From Amylibacter sp. (GTDB taxonomy: Bacteria > Pseudomonadota > Alphaproteobacteria > Rhodobacterales > Rhodobacteraceae), in contig JALWOO010000674.1 of NCBI GenBank assembly GCA_027083485.1, forward strand, positions 1-11,156: a stretch of 11,156 nt of DNA. Reading direction: 5' to 3'. This document shows positions 1 to 5,649 of this stretch, in pieces (the first letter of the stretch is position 1; each line of letters starts with the position of its first letter). The notes under the pieces were generated by a model. The model searched no databases. It worked only from the letters and a program-made list of their open reading frames with translations, and was not told where the DNA came from. The position numbers were made by a program, and so were the translations under genes.

Positions 1-143
1 AGCAGGCGCGGCAACAGGGCCAGCGGCATGGAATCGATGGTTTCAAAGCCCAGATCCTCGAAGGCATTGATCGCGGTGCTGCGTCCGGCACCGGAAGGGC
101 CGGTAACAAGAATGATTTTCGGGCGGGATTCTGACGCGGTCAT
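1..143 (-). CDS. rapZ: RapZ-family RNase adapter / P-loop nucleotide-binding protein (N-terminal part only)
   Basis: Only the first 47 codons lie in the window; the gene runs off the left edge. The visible protein starts [20 protein letters not shown] and continues [20 protein letters not shown]. This is the Walker A loop (GPSGAGRST, about residues 15-23) and the ALEDLG-like segment typical of the YvcJ/RapZ family, which binds nucleotides and, in enterobacteria, steers RNase E to a small RNA controlling amino-sugar synthesis. In the Walker A motif the usual lysine is arginine (GAGRST), which is common in this family. The start is ATG at 141-143, with only a weak AAAG-like ribosome site upstream. 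It follows hprK by 18 nt on the same strand, so the two are probably co-transcribed. In alphaproteobacteria this gene is normally followed by a PTS EIIA-Man-like gene and ptsH, which would lie beyond the left edge. The alphaproteobacterial function is inferred, not shown. Confidence 0.88.
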   Translation of the reverse strand, partial: MTASESRPKIILVTGPSGAGRSTAINAFEDLGFETIDSMPLALLPRL

Positions 144-161
144 GGGTGGCTTTCGCTGAAT

Positions 162-578
162 TTAGCGCAGATACAATAGCACTGCAGAGGCTAAATTTGG
201 CACGTTTTTACCGGAAATAAAATCAATTTCCCTTGTGCCGACCGGAATTTTGCGGGGCTGTGGCAAACGTTGTTCCGGCGCATCCGCCAGCGACAGCACC
301 AGAGCCAAAGGCACCTGTGAAAGGGTGGGGCAATTCAGGATGCCGAAATGGCGGGCTTCGATTTTATTGGCAAGGTTGGGGGCGGTGTGCAGGGTGATTT
401 GCGCACCGTTTTGTTGCACAAGAACCTGATCGTCGCTGACCAGATCGGCCCCGAGCGCGACGAGCTGAAGCGCGAGGCCGGATTTTCCGCTGCCCGAGGG
501 GCCGGTGATCAACAGGCCCGATCCGTGAACCGCAACCGCGGTTGCATGGATCAGGCCTGTCGGGATTTCTGCAATCAC
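162..578 (-). CDS. hprK: HPr kinase/phosphorylase, short alphaproteobacterial form
   Basis: A 138-residue protein matching the C-terminal catalytic domain of HPr kinase/phosphorylase, which phosphorylates a regulatory serine of HPr using ATP and reverses this with phosphate. The Firmicute enzyme is about 310 residues; this one lacks the N-terminal domain, as alphaproteobacterial versions do. Visible motifs are the Walker A loop GPSGSGKSG (residues 26-34), the acidic SDDQ segment (48-51) and the IEAR..GIL signature region (73-81). In that signature the usual RG-x-G reads R76-H77-F78-G79, an unusual substitution. The start is GTG at 576-578, overlapping the chvG stop as GTGA, which implies translational coupling. 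It lies between chvG and rapZ. In related bacteria this kinase belongs to an incomplete PTS that signals carbon state instead of importing sugar. The substrate HPr is probably encoded just past the left edge. Confidence 0.9.
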   Translation of the reverse strand: MIAEIPTGLIHATAVAVHGSGLLITGPSGSGKSGLALQLVALGADLVSDDQVLVQQNGAQITLHTAPNLANKIEARHFGILNCPTLSQVPLALVLSLADAPEQRLPQPRKIPVGTREIDFISGKNVPNLASAVLLYLR

Positions 579-2224
579 ACAGGCAGCCCGACCACAAAGC
601 GCGCACCCAGCGGGGGATCTTCGGGGCTGGCATCTTTGGCGCGGATGTTTTCTGCCCAGATCACGCCTTTGTGGGCCTCGACGATCTGCTTGGAAATCGA
701 CAGGCCAAGGCCGGAGTTATTGCCGAAGTTGTCTTCGGAGCGTTCCGAATAGAAACGTTTGAACACTTTGGTCAGGGCCTCGTTCGGGATGCCCGGGCCG
801 GTATCCTCGACCACGATCAACACGCGGTTTTCCTTTTCGCGCGCCCAGACCCGCACGGCATCGCCTTCGCCGCAAAAGGAGATGGCGTTGGTGATCAGAT
901 TGACAAAAACCTGTGCAAGGCGGGCCTCGAGGCCGTCATACATGATCGGGGTTTCCGGCGCGGACCAGATCATTTCAACGCCTTTGTCGCGGGCCTCGTG
1001 GCTGTGGAAATCCACAATCCGGTCCAGCATTCGCGTCAGATCAAAGGGTTCGAGTTCCTCTTTGACCAGTTCGGAATCCAGACGCGAGGCGTTGGAAATA
1101 TCCGAAACCAGACGGTCCAGACGGCGCACGTCATGTTCGATCACATCAAGCAGTCTGGTGCGCTGTTCGTCCTTTTTCACGATGCGCAGGGTTTCCACCG
1201 CAGAGCGCAGGCTGGCAAGGGGGTTTTTGATTTCATGCGCCACATCGGCGGCGAATTCCTCGTTGGTTTCGATGCGCTCATACAGGGCCGAGGTCATGCC
1301 GCGCATGGCACGCGACAGGTGCCCGATTTCATCGGGGCGTCCGGTCAGATCGGGAATGCGAACACGTTCCGGTTCGCTGGTGCGGCCCTGTTTGGTGGCG
1401 CCGGCCTCTGCGGCGCGGGCCAGATCGTTGATCGGGTTGGCAATGGTGTTGGCCAGAACAATGGACAGCACGATCGACACGATCACCGCCAGAATGAACA
1501 GGCGCAAAACAGTTTCCTGTTCGCCGCGCAACAGGCTGTCGAGATAGCCTGCCTGTGTCATCAAAACAACGGCCCCCACGGGCTGACCATCGGCAAGCAG
1601 CGGTTTGGCCACCGCCAAAACGGTCTCGCCGTTGGCAAGGGTGGTTTGGCGCGTGAGTTGTTCTCCGGCCACGGCATCCTGTGCCAGAGTTTTGGCAAAT
1701 ACACTGCTATCAACCGGTGCTGACGGGTTTTTGGCGCCGCTAAAGCTATGCGCCCAGTTCAGGGCAGACTCCAGCAAGCCGGAAATGCCGCCGGAGTCGG
1801 AGTTCGCGACCCAATCACCGGAAGTACTGCTGGCGAGCGTGCCGTCTGCCTGAAAAATCTGCAGGACCATACCTTCGGAAACGGGCAGATCGGCGGGCAG
1901 GCTGCTTGGGTTGTCCTGAAGCGACCGGGCTTGCAGAAGGTCGCTATACAGCGAAATGTCGACCTGCATGGATTTTTGCTTTTCCTGCATCTGTCCACCG
2001 CCGAACTGATTCAGGTACAGCATACCCAGCAACAGGACCGATAGCGCGATCAGGTTGAAAATAATGATACGCCGCGCCAGAGGCGAGGAGCGGAAGCGTA
2101 ACAGGCCGAAACCACCAAAGCCTAATGAATTGGCCATGCGCGAGAGTTTTTCCTTGGGTTCTGGCGCCTGATCCCGGCCATCGCTCGGGGCCTGCGCCAT
2201 ATGTTCGTCAGCGATAACAGCCAT
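575..2224 (-). CDS. chvG: ChvG-type membrane sensor histidine kinase
   Basis: A 549-residue inner-membrane histidine kinase, partner of ChvI. The order is: a cytoplasmic N-terminal tail of about 50 residues; TM1 about 53-72 (IIIFNLIALSVLLLGMLYL); a periplasmic sensor domain about 73-240; TM2 about 241-262; a HAMP linker about 262-320; the H-box FAADVAHEIKNPLASLR with phosphoacceptor His330; the N-box VNLITNAISF (441-450); the G1 box DTGPGIP (474-480); and the G2 box NSGLGLSISK (503-512). In Agrobacterium, Sinorhizobium, Brucella (BvrS) and Caulobacter, ChvG responds to acid or envelope stress. In rhizobia the periplasmic domain is held in check by ExoR, and no exoR is visible here. The start ATG at 2222-2224 overlaps the chvI stop by one base (TAATG), and the stop overlaps the hprK GTG, so three genes are probably translated in series. 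Family assignment rests on domain order, the chvI partner and the chvI-chvG-hprK-pckA context. Confidence 0.93.
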   Translation of the reverse strand: MAVIADEHMAQAPSDGRDQAPEPKEKLSRMANSLGFGGFGLLRFRSSPLARRIIIFNLIALSVLLLGMLYLNQFGGGQMQEKQKSMQVDISLYSDLLQARSLQDNPSSLPADLPVSEGMVLQIFQADGTLASSTSGDWVANSDSGGISGLLESALNWAHSFSGAKNPSAPVDSSVFAKTLAQDAVAGEQLTRQTTLANGETVLAVAKPLLADGQPVGAVVLMTQAGYLDSLLRGEQETVLRLFILAVIVSIVLSIVLANTIANPINDLARAAEAGATKQGRTSEPERVRIPDLTGRPDEIGHLSRAMRGMTSALYERIETNEEFAADVAHEIKNPLASLRSAVETLRIVKKDEQRTRLLDVIEHDVRRLDRLVSDISNASRLDSELVKEELEPFDLTRMLDRIVDFHSHEARDKGVEMIWSAPETPIMYDGLEARLAQVFVNLITNAISFCGEGDAVRVWAREKENRVLIVVEDTGPGIPNEALTKVFKRFYSERSEDNFGNNSGLGLSISKQIVEAHKGVIWAENIRAKDASPEDPPLGARFVVGLPV

Positions 2225-2928
2225 TATTCCGTGTACCGGTAGCCAATGCCATAGAGCGTTTCAATGGCGGCAAAATCCTTGTCGGCCGTGCGCATTTTCT
2301 TGCGCAGCCGTTTGATATGGCTGTCGATGGTGCGGTCATCGACATAGACCTGATCGTCATAGGCCACATCCATCAACTGATCGCGGCTTTTGACGAAACC
2401 GGGGCGCATGGCCAGGGCCTGCAACAGCAGGAATTCGGTTACGGTCAAATTCACGTTTTTGCCTTTCCAGGTAACGGAATGGCGCAGCGGGTCCATGACC
2501 AGATCCCCGCGTTCAATCAGGCTCTCGTTTTTTTCCTCGGTGACGGGGCCGGCATCGGAAATGCGGGCTTCCTGACGGCGCAGGATGGCGCGAATGCGTT
2601 CCACCAGCAGGCGTTGGGAAAACGGCTTGCGGACGTAATCATCGGCCCCCATGCGCAGGCCCAGCACTTCGTCGATTTCGTCGTCTTTGGAGGTCAGGAA
2701 AATGACCGGAATATCGGATTTCTGCCGCAGGCGGCTGAGCAGGTCCATGCCGTCCATGCGGGGCATTTTAATGTCCAGCACTGCCAGTTCGGGCAGTTCT
2801 TCGTTAAACGCGGTCAGCGCCTGAAGCCCGTCATTATATGTTGAAACGTCATATCCCTCGGCCTCTAGTGTCATTGACACAGAGGTGAGAATATTGCGGT
2901 CGTCATCGACCAACGCAATTCTTGCCAT
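2224..2928 (-). CDS. chvI: ChvI-type DNA-binding response regulator (OmpR/PhoB family)
   Basis: A 234-residue response regulator. The receiver domain (about 1-118) has the acidic pair D8-D9-D10, phosphoacceptor Asp52 (VLDIKMP), Thr79 (FLTS) and Lys101 (RKPF). The winged-helix output domain (about 135-234) has the recognition-helix region [16 protein letters not shown] (197-212) and ends with YGIGYRY, as in OmpR/PhoB proteins. The start ATG (2926-2928) has a GAGG ribosome site (minus strand, about 2936-2939). It is the first gene of the minus-strand unit chvI-chvG-hprK-rapZ. The gene is divergent from pckA across 319 bp, and in Agrobacterium pckA is an acid-induced gene of the ChvG/ChvI system. 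A similar link is inferred here. Length and all active residues are normal. Confidence 0.95.
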   Translation of the reverse strand: MARIALVDDDRNILTSVSMTLEAEGYDVSTYNDGLQALTAFNEELPELAVLDIKMPRMDGMDLLSRLRQKSDIPVIFLTSKDDEIDEVLGLRMGADDYVRKPFSQRLLVERIRAILRRQEARISDAGPVTEEKNESLIERGDLVMDPLRHSVTWKGKNVNLTVTEFLLLQALAMRPGFVKSRDQLMDVAYDDQVYVDDRTIDSHIKRLRKKMRTADKDFAAIETLYGIGYRYTE

Positions 2929-2974
2929 GGTTTTGCCTCGTAACTTGCCTGATTTATTTTTATTATTGCACTCA

Positions 2975-3002
2975 TTTAGAAACGTAAGGTTTACGGAATC
3001 AA
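2975..3002 (-). promoter_or_regulatory. Possible chvI promoter with a GANTC site over the -35
   Basis: Read on the minus strand, TTGATT (3002-2997) is followed after 16 bases by TCTAAA (2980-2975), a sigma70-like pair about 50 bp upstream of the chvI start. The -35 element overlaps GATTC (3000-2996), a target for the alphaproteobacterial cell-cycle methylase CcrM. The rest of 2929-3090 is AT-rich and shows no ORF I would support; it also holds GCCAC (3063-3067) facing GTGGC (3081-3085). The -10 match is only 4 of 6, so this is a suggestion. Confidence 0.3.
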
Positions 3003-3091
3003 CTCATTTCTGCCTTTTTTAGGCGAATTGTTGCCACATTTATTACCAGTTTTGCTATTTGCGCCACAGTATTGCCGGCGGTGGCCCGCTC

Positions 3092-3125
3092 GTTACCGTT
3101 AACATGGGGTTTTGTTAACGTTAAC
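3092..3125. repeat. Paired GTTAAC hexamer repeats upstream of pckA, candidate operator
   Basis: Four near-identical hexamers lie in the chvI-pckA divergent region: GTTACC (3092-3097), GTTAAC (3098-3103), GTTAAC (3114-3119) and GTTAAC (3120-3125). They form two abutting pairs separated by 10 bp, so each element recurs at 22 bp, about two helical turns. Direct repeats on an 11-bp or 22-bp register suit dimeric OmpR/PhoB-family regulators such as ChvI, but GTTAAC is also itself a palindrome, so another regulator is possible. The site is 123 bp upstream of the pckA start and about 165 bp upstream of chvI, so it could serve either direction. The repeat is seen directly; its role is inferred. Confidence 0.5.
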
Positions 3126-3160
3126 TGCCCGGAACGCTCCCCGGCGACCTTTCTTTCTGA

Positions 3161-3177
3161 TTGTATATTGTTGTACA
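3161..3177 (+). promoter_or_regulatory. Possible pckA -10 region with TGTA...TACA dyad
   Basis: TATATT (3164-3169) is the best -10-like hexamer upstream of pckA, but 16-18 bp upstream of it there is only GC-rich sequence and no TTGACA-like -35. A missing -35 is typical of activator-dependent promoters and would place the GTTAAC repeats upstream of RNA polymerase. TGTA (3162-3165) and TACA (3174-3177) flank this element as a weak dyad, which may be chance. Confidence 0.25.
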
Positions 3178-3232
3178 CGAAATCCACCAAGCCACCTGAA
3201 AACATTTACGGCAGGATATTACACCGCCGTAC

Positions 3233-3238
3233 AAGGAG
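3233..3238 (+). promoter_or_regulatory. pckA ribosome binding site
   Basis: AAGGAG at 3233-3238 lies 9 nt before the ATG at 3248. It is one of the strongest Shine-Dalgarno matches in the window and fixes the pckA start. Confidence 0.8.
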
Positions 3239-3247
3239 CACGAGAAT

Positions 3248-4852
3248 ATGGAAACTGGTCGCGTAAATCCAACCCAGCGGTTGGAGGACACAGGCATTTC
3301 CGGTGTTAAAACCGTTCATTATAACCTTTTGGAGCCAGCATTGATCCAGGCCGCCCTGCGCAAAGGCGAAGGCGAGCTGGGGCAGGGGGGCACGATTCTG
3401 GTGTCTACCGGCGAATACACCGGCCGCTCCCCCAAGGACAAATTTACCGTTGACGAACCTTCGGTCAAAGACAGCATCTGGTGGGAAAACAACCCGCCCA
3501 TGGACCCGGCGGCGTTTGACCGGCTGCATGCGGATATGCTGGAGCATATGAAAGGTGGCGAATATTTTTGTCAGGACCTCTGGGGCGGGGCCGATCCGGA
3601 GCACCGTCTGAACGTGCGCATGATTACAGAACTGGCCTGGCAAAGCCTGTTCATCCGCACCATGTTGCGCCGCCCGTCGATGGAAGAGCTGGACACATTT
3701 GTTCCTGAATACACGGTGATCAACTGCCCGTCGTTCAATGCGGATCCAGAGCGCCACGGCTGTCGCACCAACGTTGTGATTGCCACCTCTATCGAGAAAA
3801 AGCTGATCCTGATTTCAGGCACGGAATACGCGGGTGAAAACAAAAAGGCTGTTTTCTCCCTGCTGAACTATCTGCTGCCGGAAAAAGGCATCATGCCGAT
3901 GCATTGTTCTGCCAATCACGCGATTGGCAATCCGGATGATGCGGCGGTGTTCTTTGGTCTGTCGGGCACCGGTAAAACCACCCTGTCCGCCGATCCGAAC
4001 CGCACGCTGATTGGTGACGACGAACATGGCTGGTCCGACAATGGCACCTTTAACTTTGAAGGTGGCTGTTATGCCAAGACCATCAACCTGAGCGCCGAAG
4101 CCGAGCCGGAAATCCATGCGACCACGCAGAAATTCGCCACTGTGATCGAAAACATGGTCTATGATCCTTATACCAAGGAGCTGGACTTTGAGGATGACAG
4201 CCTGACAGCCAACATGCGCTGTGCTTATCCTTTGCATTACATTTCCAATGCGTCGGAAACTTCGCTGGGGGGTGTTCCCAAGAACATCATCATGTTGACC
4301 TGTGATGCGTTCGGCGTGCTGCCTCCGATTGCGCGCCTTACTCCGGCGCAGGCGATGTACCACTTCCTGTCCGGCTTTACCTCCAAGGTCGCCGGTACAG
4401 AGCGCGGTATTACCGAACCGCAGCCGACATTTTCCACCTGTTTTGGTGCGCCTTTCATGCCGCGCCGGCCAGAGGAATACGGCGCGTTGTTGCGGGATAA
4501 AATCGCCGAGAGCGGTGCCAATTGCTGGCTGGTGAATACCGGCTGGACCGGCGGGGCCTATGGTACCGGCTCGCGGATGCCGATCAAGGCAACCCGCGCT
4601 TTGCTGACGGCGGCGCTGGACGGGTCCCTGAACAAAGGCGACTTCCGCAAGGATCCGAACTTTGGCTTTGAGGTGCCTGTCACCCTTGCCGGTGTGGATG
4701 ACAAGTTGCTGAATCCGCGCGAAACATGGGCCGATCCGGCGGGCTATGACGCCAATGCGGCCAAGCTGGTGCAGATGTTCAGCGACAACTTTGCCCAGTA
4801 TGAAGCATACGTCAGCGATGATGTGCTGGCCGAGAAGGTTATGGCCAGCTAA
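3248..4852 (+). CDS. pckA: Phosphoenolpyruvate carboxykinase (ATP)
   Basis: A 534-residue cytosolic ATP-dependent PEP carboxykinase (EC 4.1.1.49). It converts oxaloacetate and ATP to phosphoenolpyruvate, CO2 and ADP, the entry step of gluconeogenesis from TCA intermediates. Length is normal for the ATP-type family. Visible motifs are TGRSPKDK with substrate-binding Arg60 (58-65), the P-loop GLSGTGKTT (237-245), the metal-binding kinase-2 segment LIGDDEHGW (254-262) and [12 protein letters not shown] (271-282). The start ATG has a strong AAGGAG. It is transcribed alone: divergent from chvI upstream and closed by an intrinsic terminator 20 nt after the stop. Adjacent chvI-chvG and hprK suggest control by acid/envelope and carbon-state signals. 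Nothing in the protein looks damaged. Confidence 0.98.
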   Translation: METGRVNPTQRLEDTGISGVKTVHYNLLEPALIQAALRKGEGELGQGGTILVSTGEYTGRSPKDKFTVDEPSVKDSIWWENNPPMDPAAFDRLHADMLEHMKGGEYFCQDLWGGADPEHRLNVRMITELAWQSLFIRTMLRRPSMEELDTFVPEYTVINCPSFNADPERHGCRTNVVIATSIEKKLILISGTEYAGENKKAVFSLLNYLLPEKGIMPMHCSANHAIGNPDDAAVFFGLSGTGKTTLSADPNRTLIGDDEHGWSDNGTFNFEGGCYAKTINLSAEAEPEIHATTQKFATVIENMVYDPYTKELDFEDDSLTANMRCAYPLHYISNASETSLGGVPKNIIMLTCDAFGVLPPIARLTPAQAMYHFLSGFTSKVAGTERGITEPQPTFSTCFGAPFMPRRPEEYGALLRDKIAESGANCWLVNTGWTGGAYGTGSRMPIKATRALLTAALDGSLNKGDFRKDPNFGFEVPVTLAGVDDKLLNPRETWADPAGYDANAAKLVQMFSDNFAQYEAYVSDDVLAEKVMAS

Positions 4853-4871
4853 ACCGCGTTACATTGACTTG

Positions 4872-4902
4872 AAAAGCCGGGGCGTTTGTTCCGGCTTTTT
4901 TT
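4872..4902 (+). terminator. Intrinsic terminator of pckA
   Basis: AAAAGCCGG (4872-4880) pairs perfectly with CCGGCTTTT (4891-4899) over a 10-nt loop. A run of seven T (4896-4902) closes it. This is a textbook rho-independent terminator 20 nt after the pckA stop. Confidence 0.92.
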
Positions 4903-4939
4903 ATTGGGGGCAGTGCGTTTTCTTTTTTCTGAATTAAAA

Positions 4940-4989
4940 GGAGGCGCTGCGCGCCACGCCATTTGAGCGCGGCGCGCGGGGGCGCCTCC
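4940..4989 (-). terminator. 50-bp GC-rich palindrome, probable minus-strand terminator
   Basis: GGAGGCGC (4940-4947) pairs with GCGCCTCC (4982-4989). Inside it GCGCGCC (4949-4955) pairs with GGCGCGC (4971-4977), with a 1-versus-4 nt internal loop and a 15-nt apical loop. On the minus strand the second arm is followed by TTTTAATT, so the element can terminate transcription from the DUF1489 gene. The flank GCGCCTCCGGCGGGGATAT resembles a short intergenic element I recall as common near gene ends in Rhodobacteraceae; that resemblance is from memory. The stretch 4903-5035 contains no gene I can support. Confidence 0.6.
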
Positions 4990-5022
4990 GGCGGGGATAT
5001 GTGGGGAAAATGGAAATGGGGC

Positions 5023-5045
5023 GGTGCGTTTGGTGTTAACGCACC
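5023..5045 (-). other. Stem-loop spanning the stop codon of the DUF1489 gene
   Basis: GGTGCGTT (5023-5030) and AACGCACC (5038-5045) form a perfect 8-bp stem with a 7-nt loop. The TAA stop of the minus-strand gene (5036-5038) sits at the loop edge. There is no T tract after it on the minus strand, so it is more likely an mRNA 3'-end stabilising hairpin than a terminator on its own. Confidence 0.45.
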
Positions 5046-5491
5046 CCGAGGGCGGCGAGTTCCTGTGCCAGTGCGGCGGGGATGGCGTCCTGTTTGGTAT
5101 TGCCGGTTTCCAGATCCGGCGGCGCGTCGGCGGGGCTGAGGTAGCGCCAGCCCTGAAACGGGCGGCGCTGGGCGCTGTGGGTGCGGATGATTTTCGGATC
5201 CAGAATCATTTTGCAGCGGCGCACGCCGTCGGCACCGATGACCTCGTCAAAGCGCAGCAGGCGTTGGCGGATCTGGATTTCGCCTTTGATCACCCAATAA
5301 AGCGAGCCGCCGTTGAGCAATTCTGCTTCGCGTTTGGGCCACATGCGGGTGGTGTGGGCGGAGATGTATTTTTGCCCCTTGGCCAAGGCCTGTGCAGCCT
5401 GTTGGGCGCGCCAGTCCACAAGGTGTTCGACGCTGTCGATGCCGACGCAGAGCTTAATCAGGTTGGTATATGTGTAGTTGTTCTTTGACAT
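5036..5491 (-). CDS. DUF1489 family protein, function unknown
   Basis: A 151-residue protein that I recognise as DUF1489, a small family found almost only in alphaproteobacteria, without an established function. It starts MSKNNYTYTNLIKLCVG, and the core includes SVEHLVDW (20-27), a TRMWPKREAELLNGGSLYWVIKG stretch (48-70) and RCKMILDPKII (92-102). It has no signal peptide or membrane segment and looks cytosolic, with mixed charge. I chose the ATG at 5489-5491 because the family's conserved part begins right after it. The reading frame stays open upstream for 52 further codons to 5647, but this would fill the divergent promoter region and nearly abut nrdJ. No strong ribosome site precedes the chosen start, so it is the least certain point. 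It is divergent from nrdJ and shares its 158-bp control region. Confidence 0.82.
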   Translation of the reverse strand: MSKNNYTYTNLIKLCVGIDSVEHLVDWRAQQAAQALAKGQKYISAHTTRMWPKREAELLNGGSLYWVIKGEIQIRQRLLRFDEVIGADGVRRCKMILDPKIIRTHSAQRRPFQGWRYLSPADAPPDLETGNTKQDAIPAALAQELAALGVR

Positions 5492-5495
5492 TTGC

Positions 5496-5511
5496 ACACA
5501 ACATGTAGTAG
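5496..5511. promoter_or_regulatory. NrdR-box-like palindrome upstream of nrdJ
   Basis: ACACAACATGTAGTAG (5496-5511) is a 16-bp imperfect dyad centred on CATG, with five of eight half-site positions symmetric. It resembles boxes bound by NrdR, the ATP/dATP-sensing repressor of ribonucleotide reductase genes. NrdR boxes usually come in pairs. A second TACATGT-containing stretch lies at about 5591-5606 inside the proposed promoter, but it matches poorly outside that core. The site also sits directly upstream of the DUF1489 start. Confidence 0.35.
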
Positions 5512-5577
5512 GTATGAGGTTGTAGCGTATCTGATTTCCCGTCCGGATCAAGCGATTTCTCTGTGAAATTACGCAAG

Positions 5578-5613
5578 GAATCAATTGACCTGTGTACATG
5601 TCCAAACTAGCTA
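5578..5613 (+). promoter_or_regulatory. Probable nrdJ promoter with adjacent GANTC site
   Basis: TTGACC (5585-5590) is a good -35 and TAGCTA (5608-5613) a weak -10 at 17-bp spacing, giving a leader of about 30 nt. GAATC (5578-5582), a CcrM methylation target, lies two bases upstream of the -35, a position compatible with cell-cycle control through GcrA/CcrM in alphaproteobacteria. No cobalamin riboswitch is visible in this short leader. Confidence 0.45.
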
Positions 5614-5649
5614 TGGCCCCCTGCCAACCACCTATGAAAGCCGACACGC

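Noticed and set aside
542..1723. 393-codon open frame on the plus strand opposite chvG
   Set aside because: Antisense shadow of a GC-rich gene. The protein has no recognisable domain, is rich in His/Gly/Gln and lies entirely over well-conserved chvG motifs.
5492..5647. 52-residue N-terminal extension of the DUF1489 protein
   Set aside because: The family homology begins at the internal Met (5491), and the extension would occupy the whole nrdJ promoter region including its -35 and GANTC site.
5492..5649. Cobalamin riboswitch controlling nrdJ
   Set aside because: Only about 35 nt of leader remains after the likely promoter, and no B12-box-like conserved core or multi-stem fold is visible; an aptamer needs far more length.
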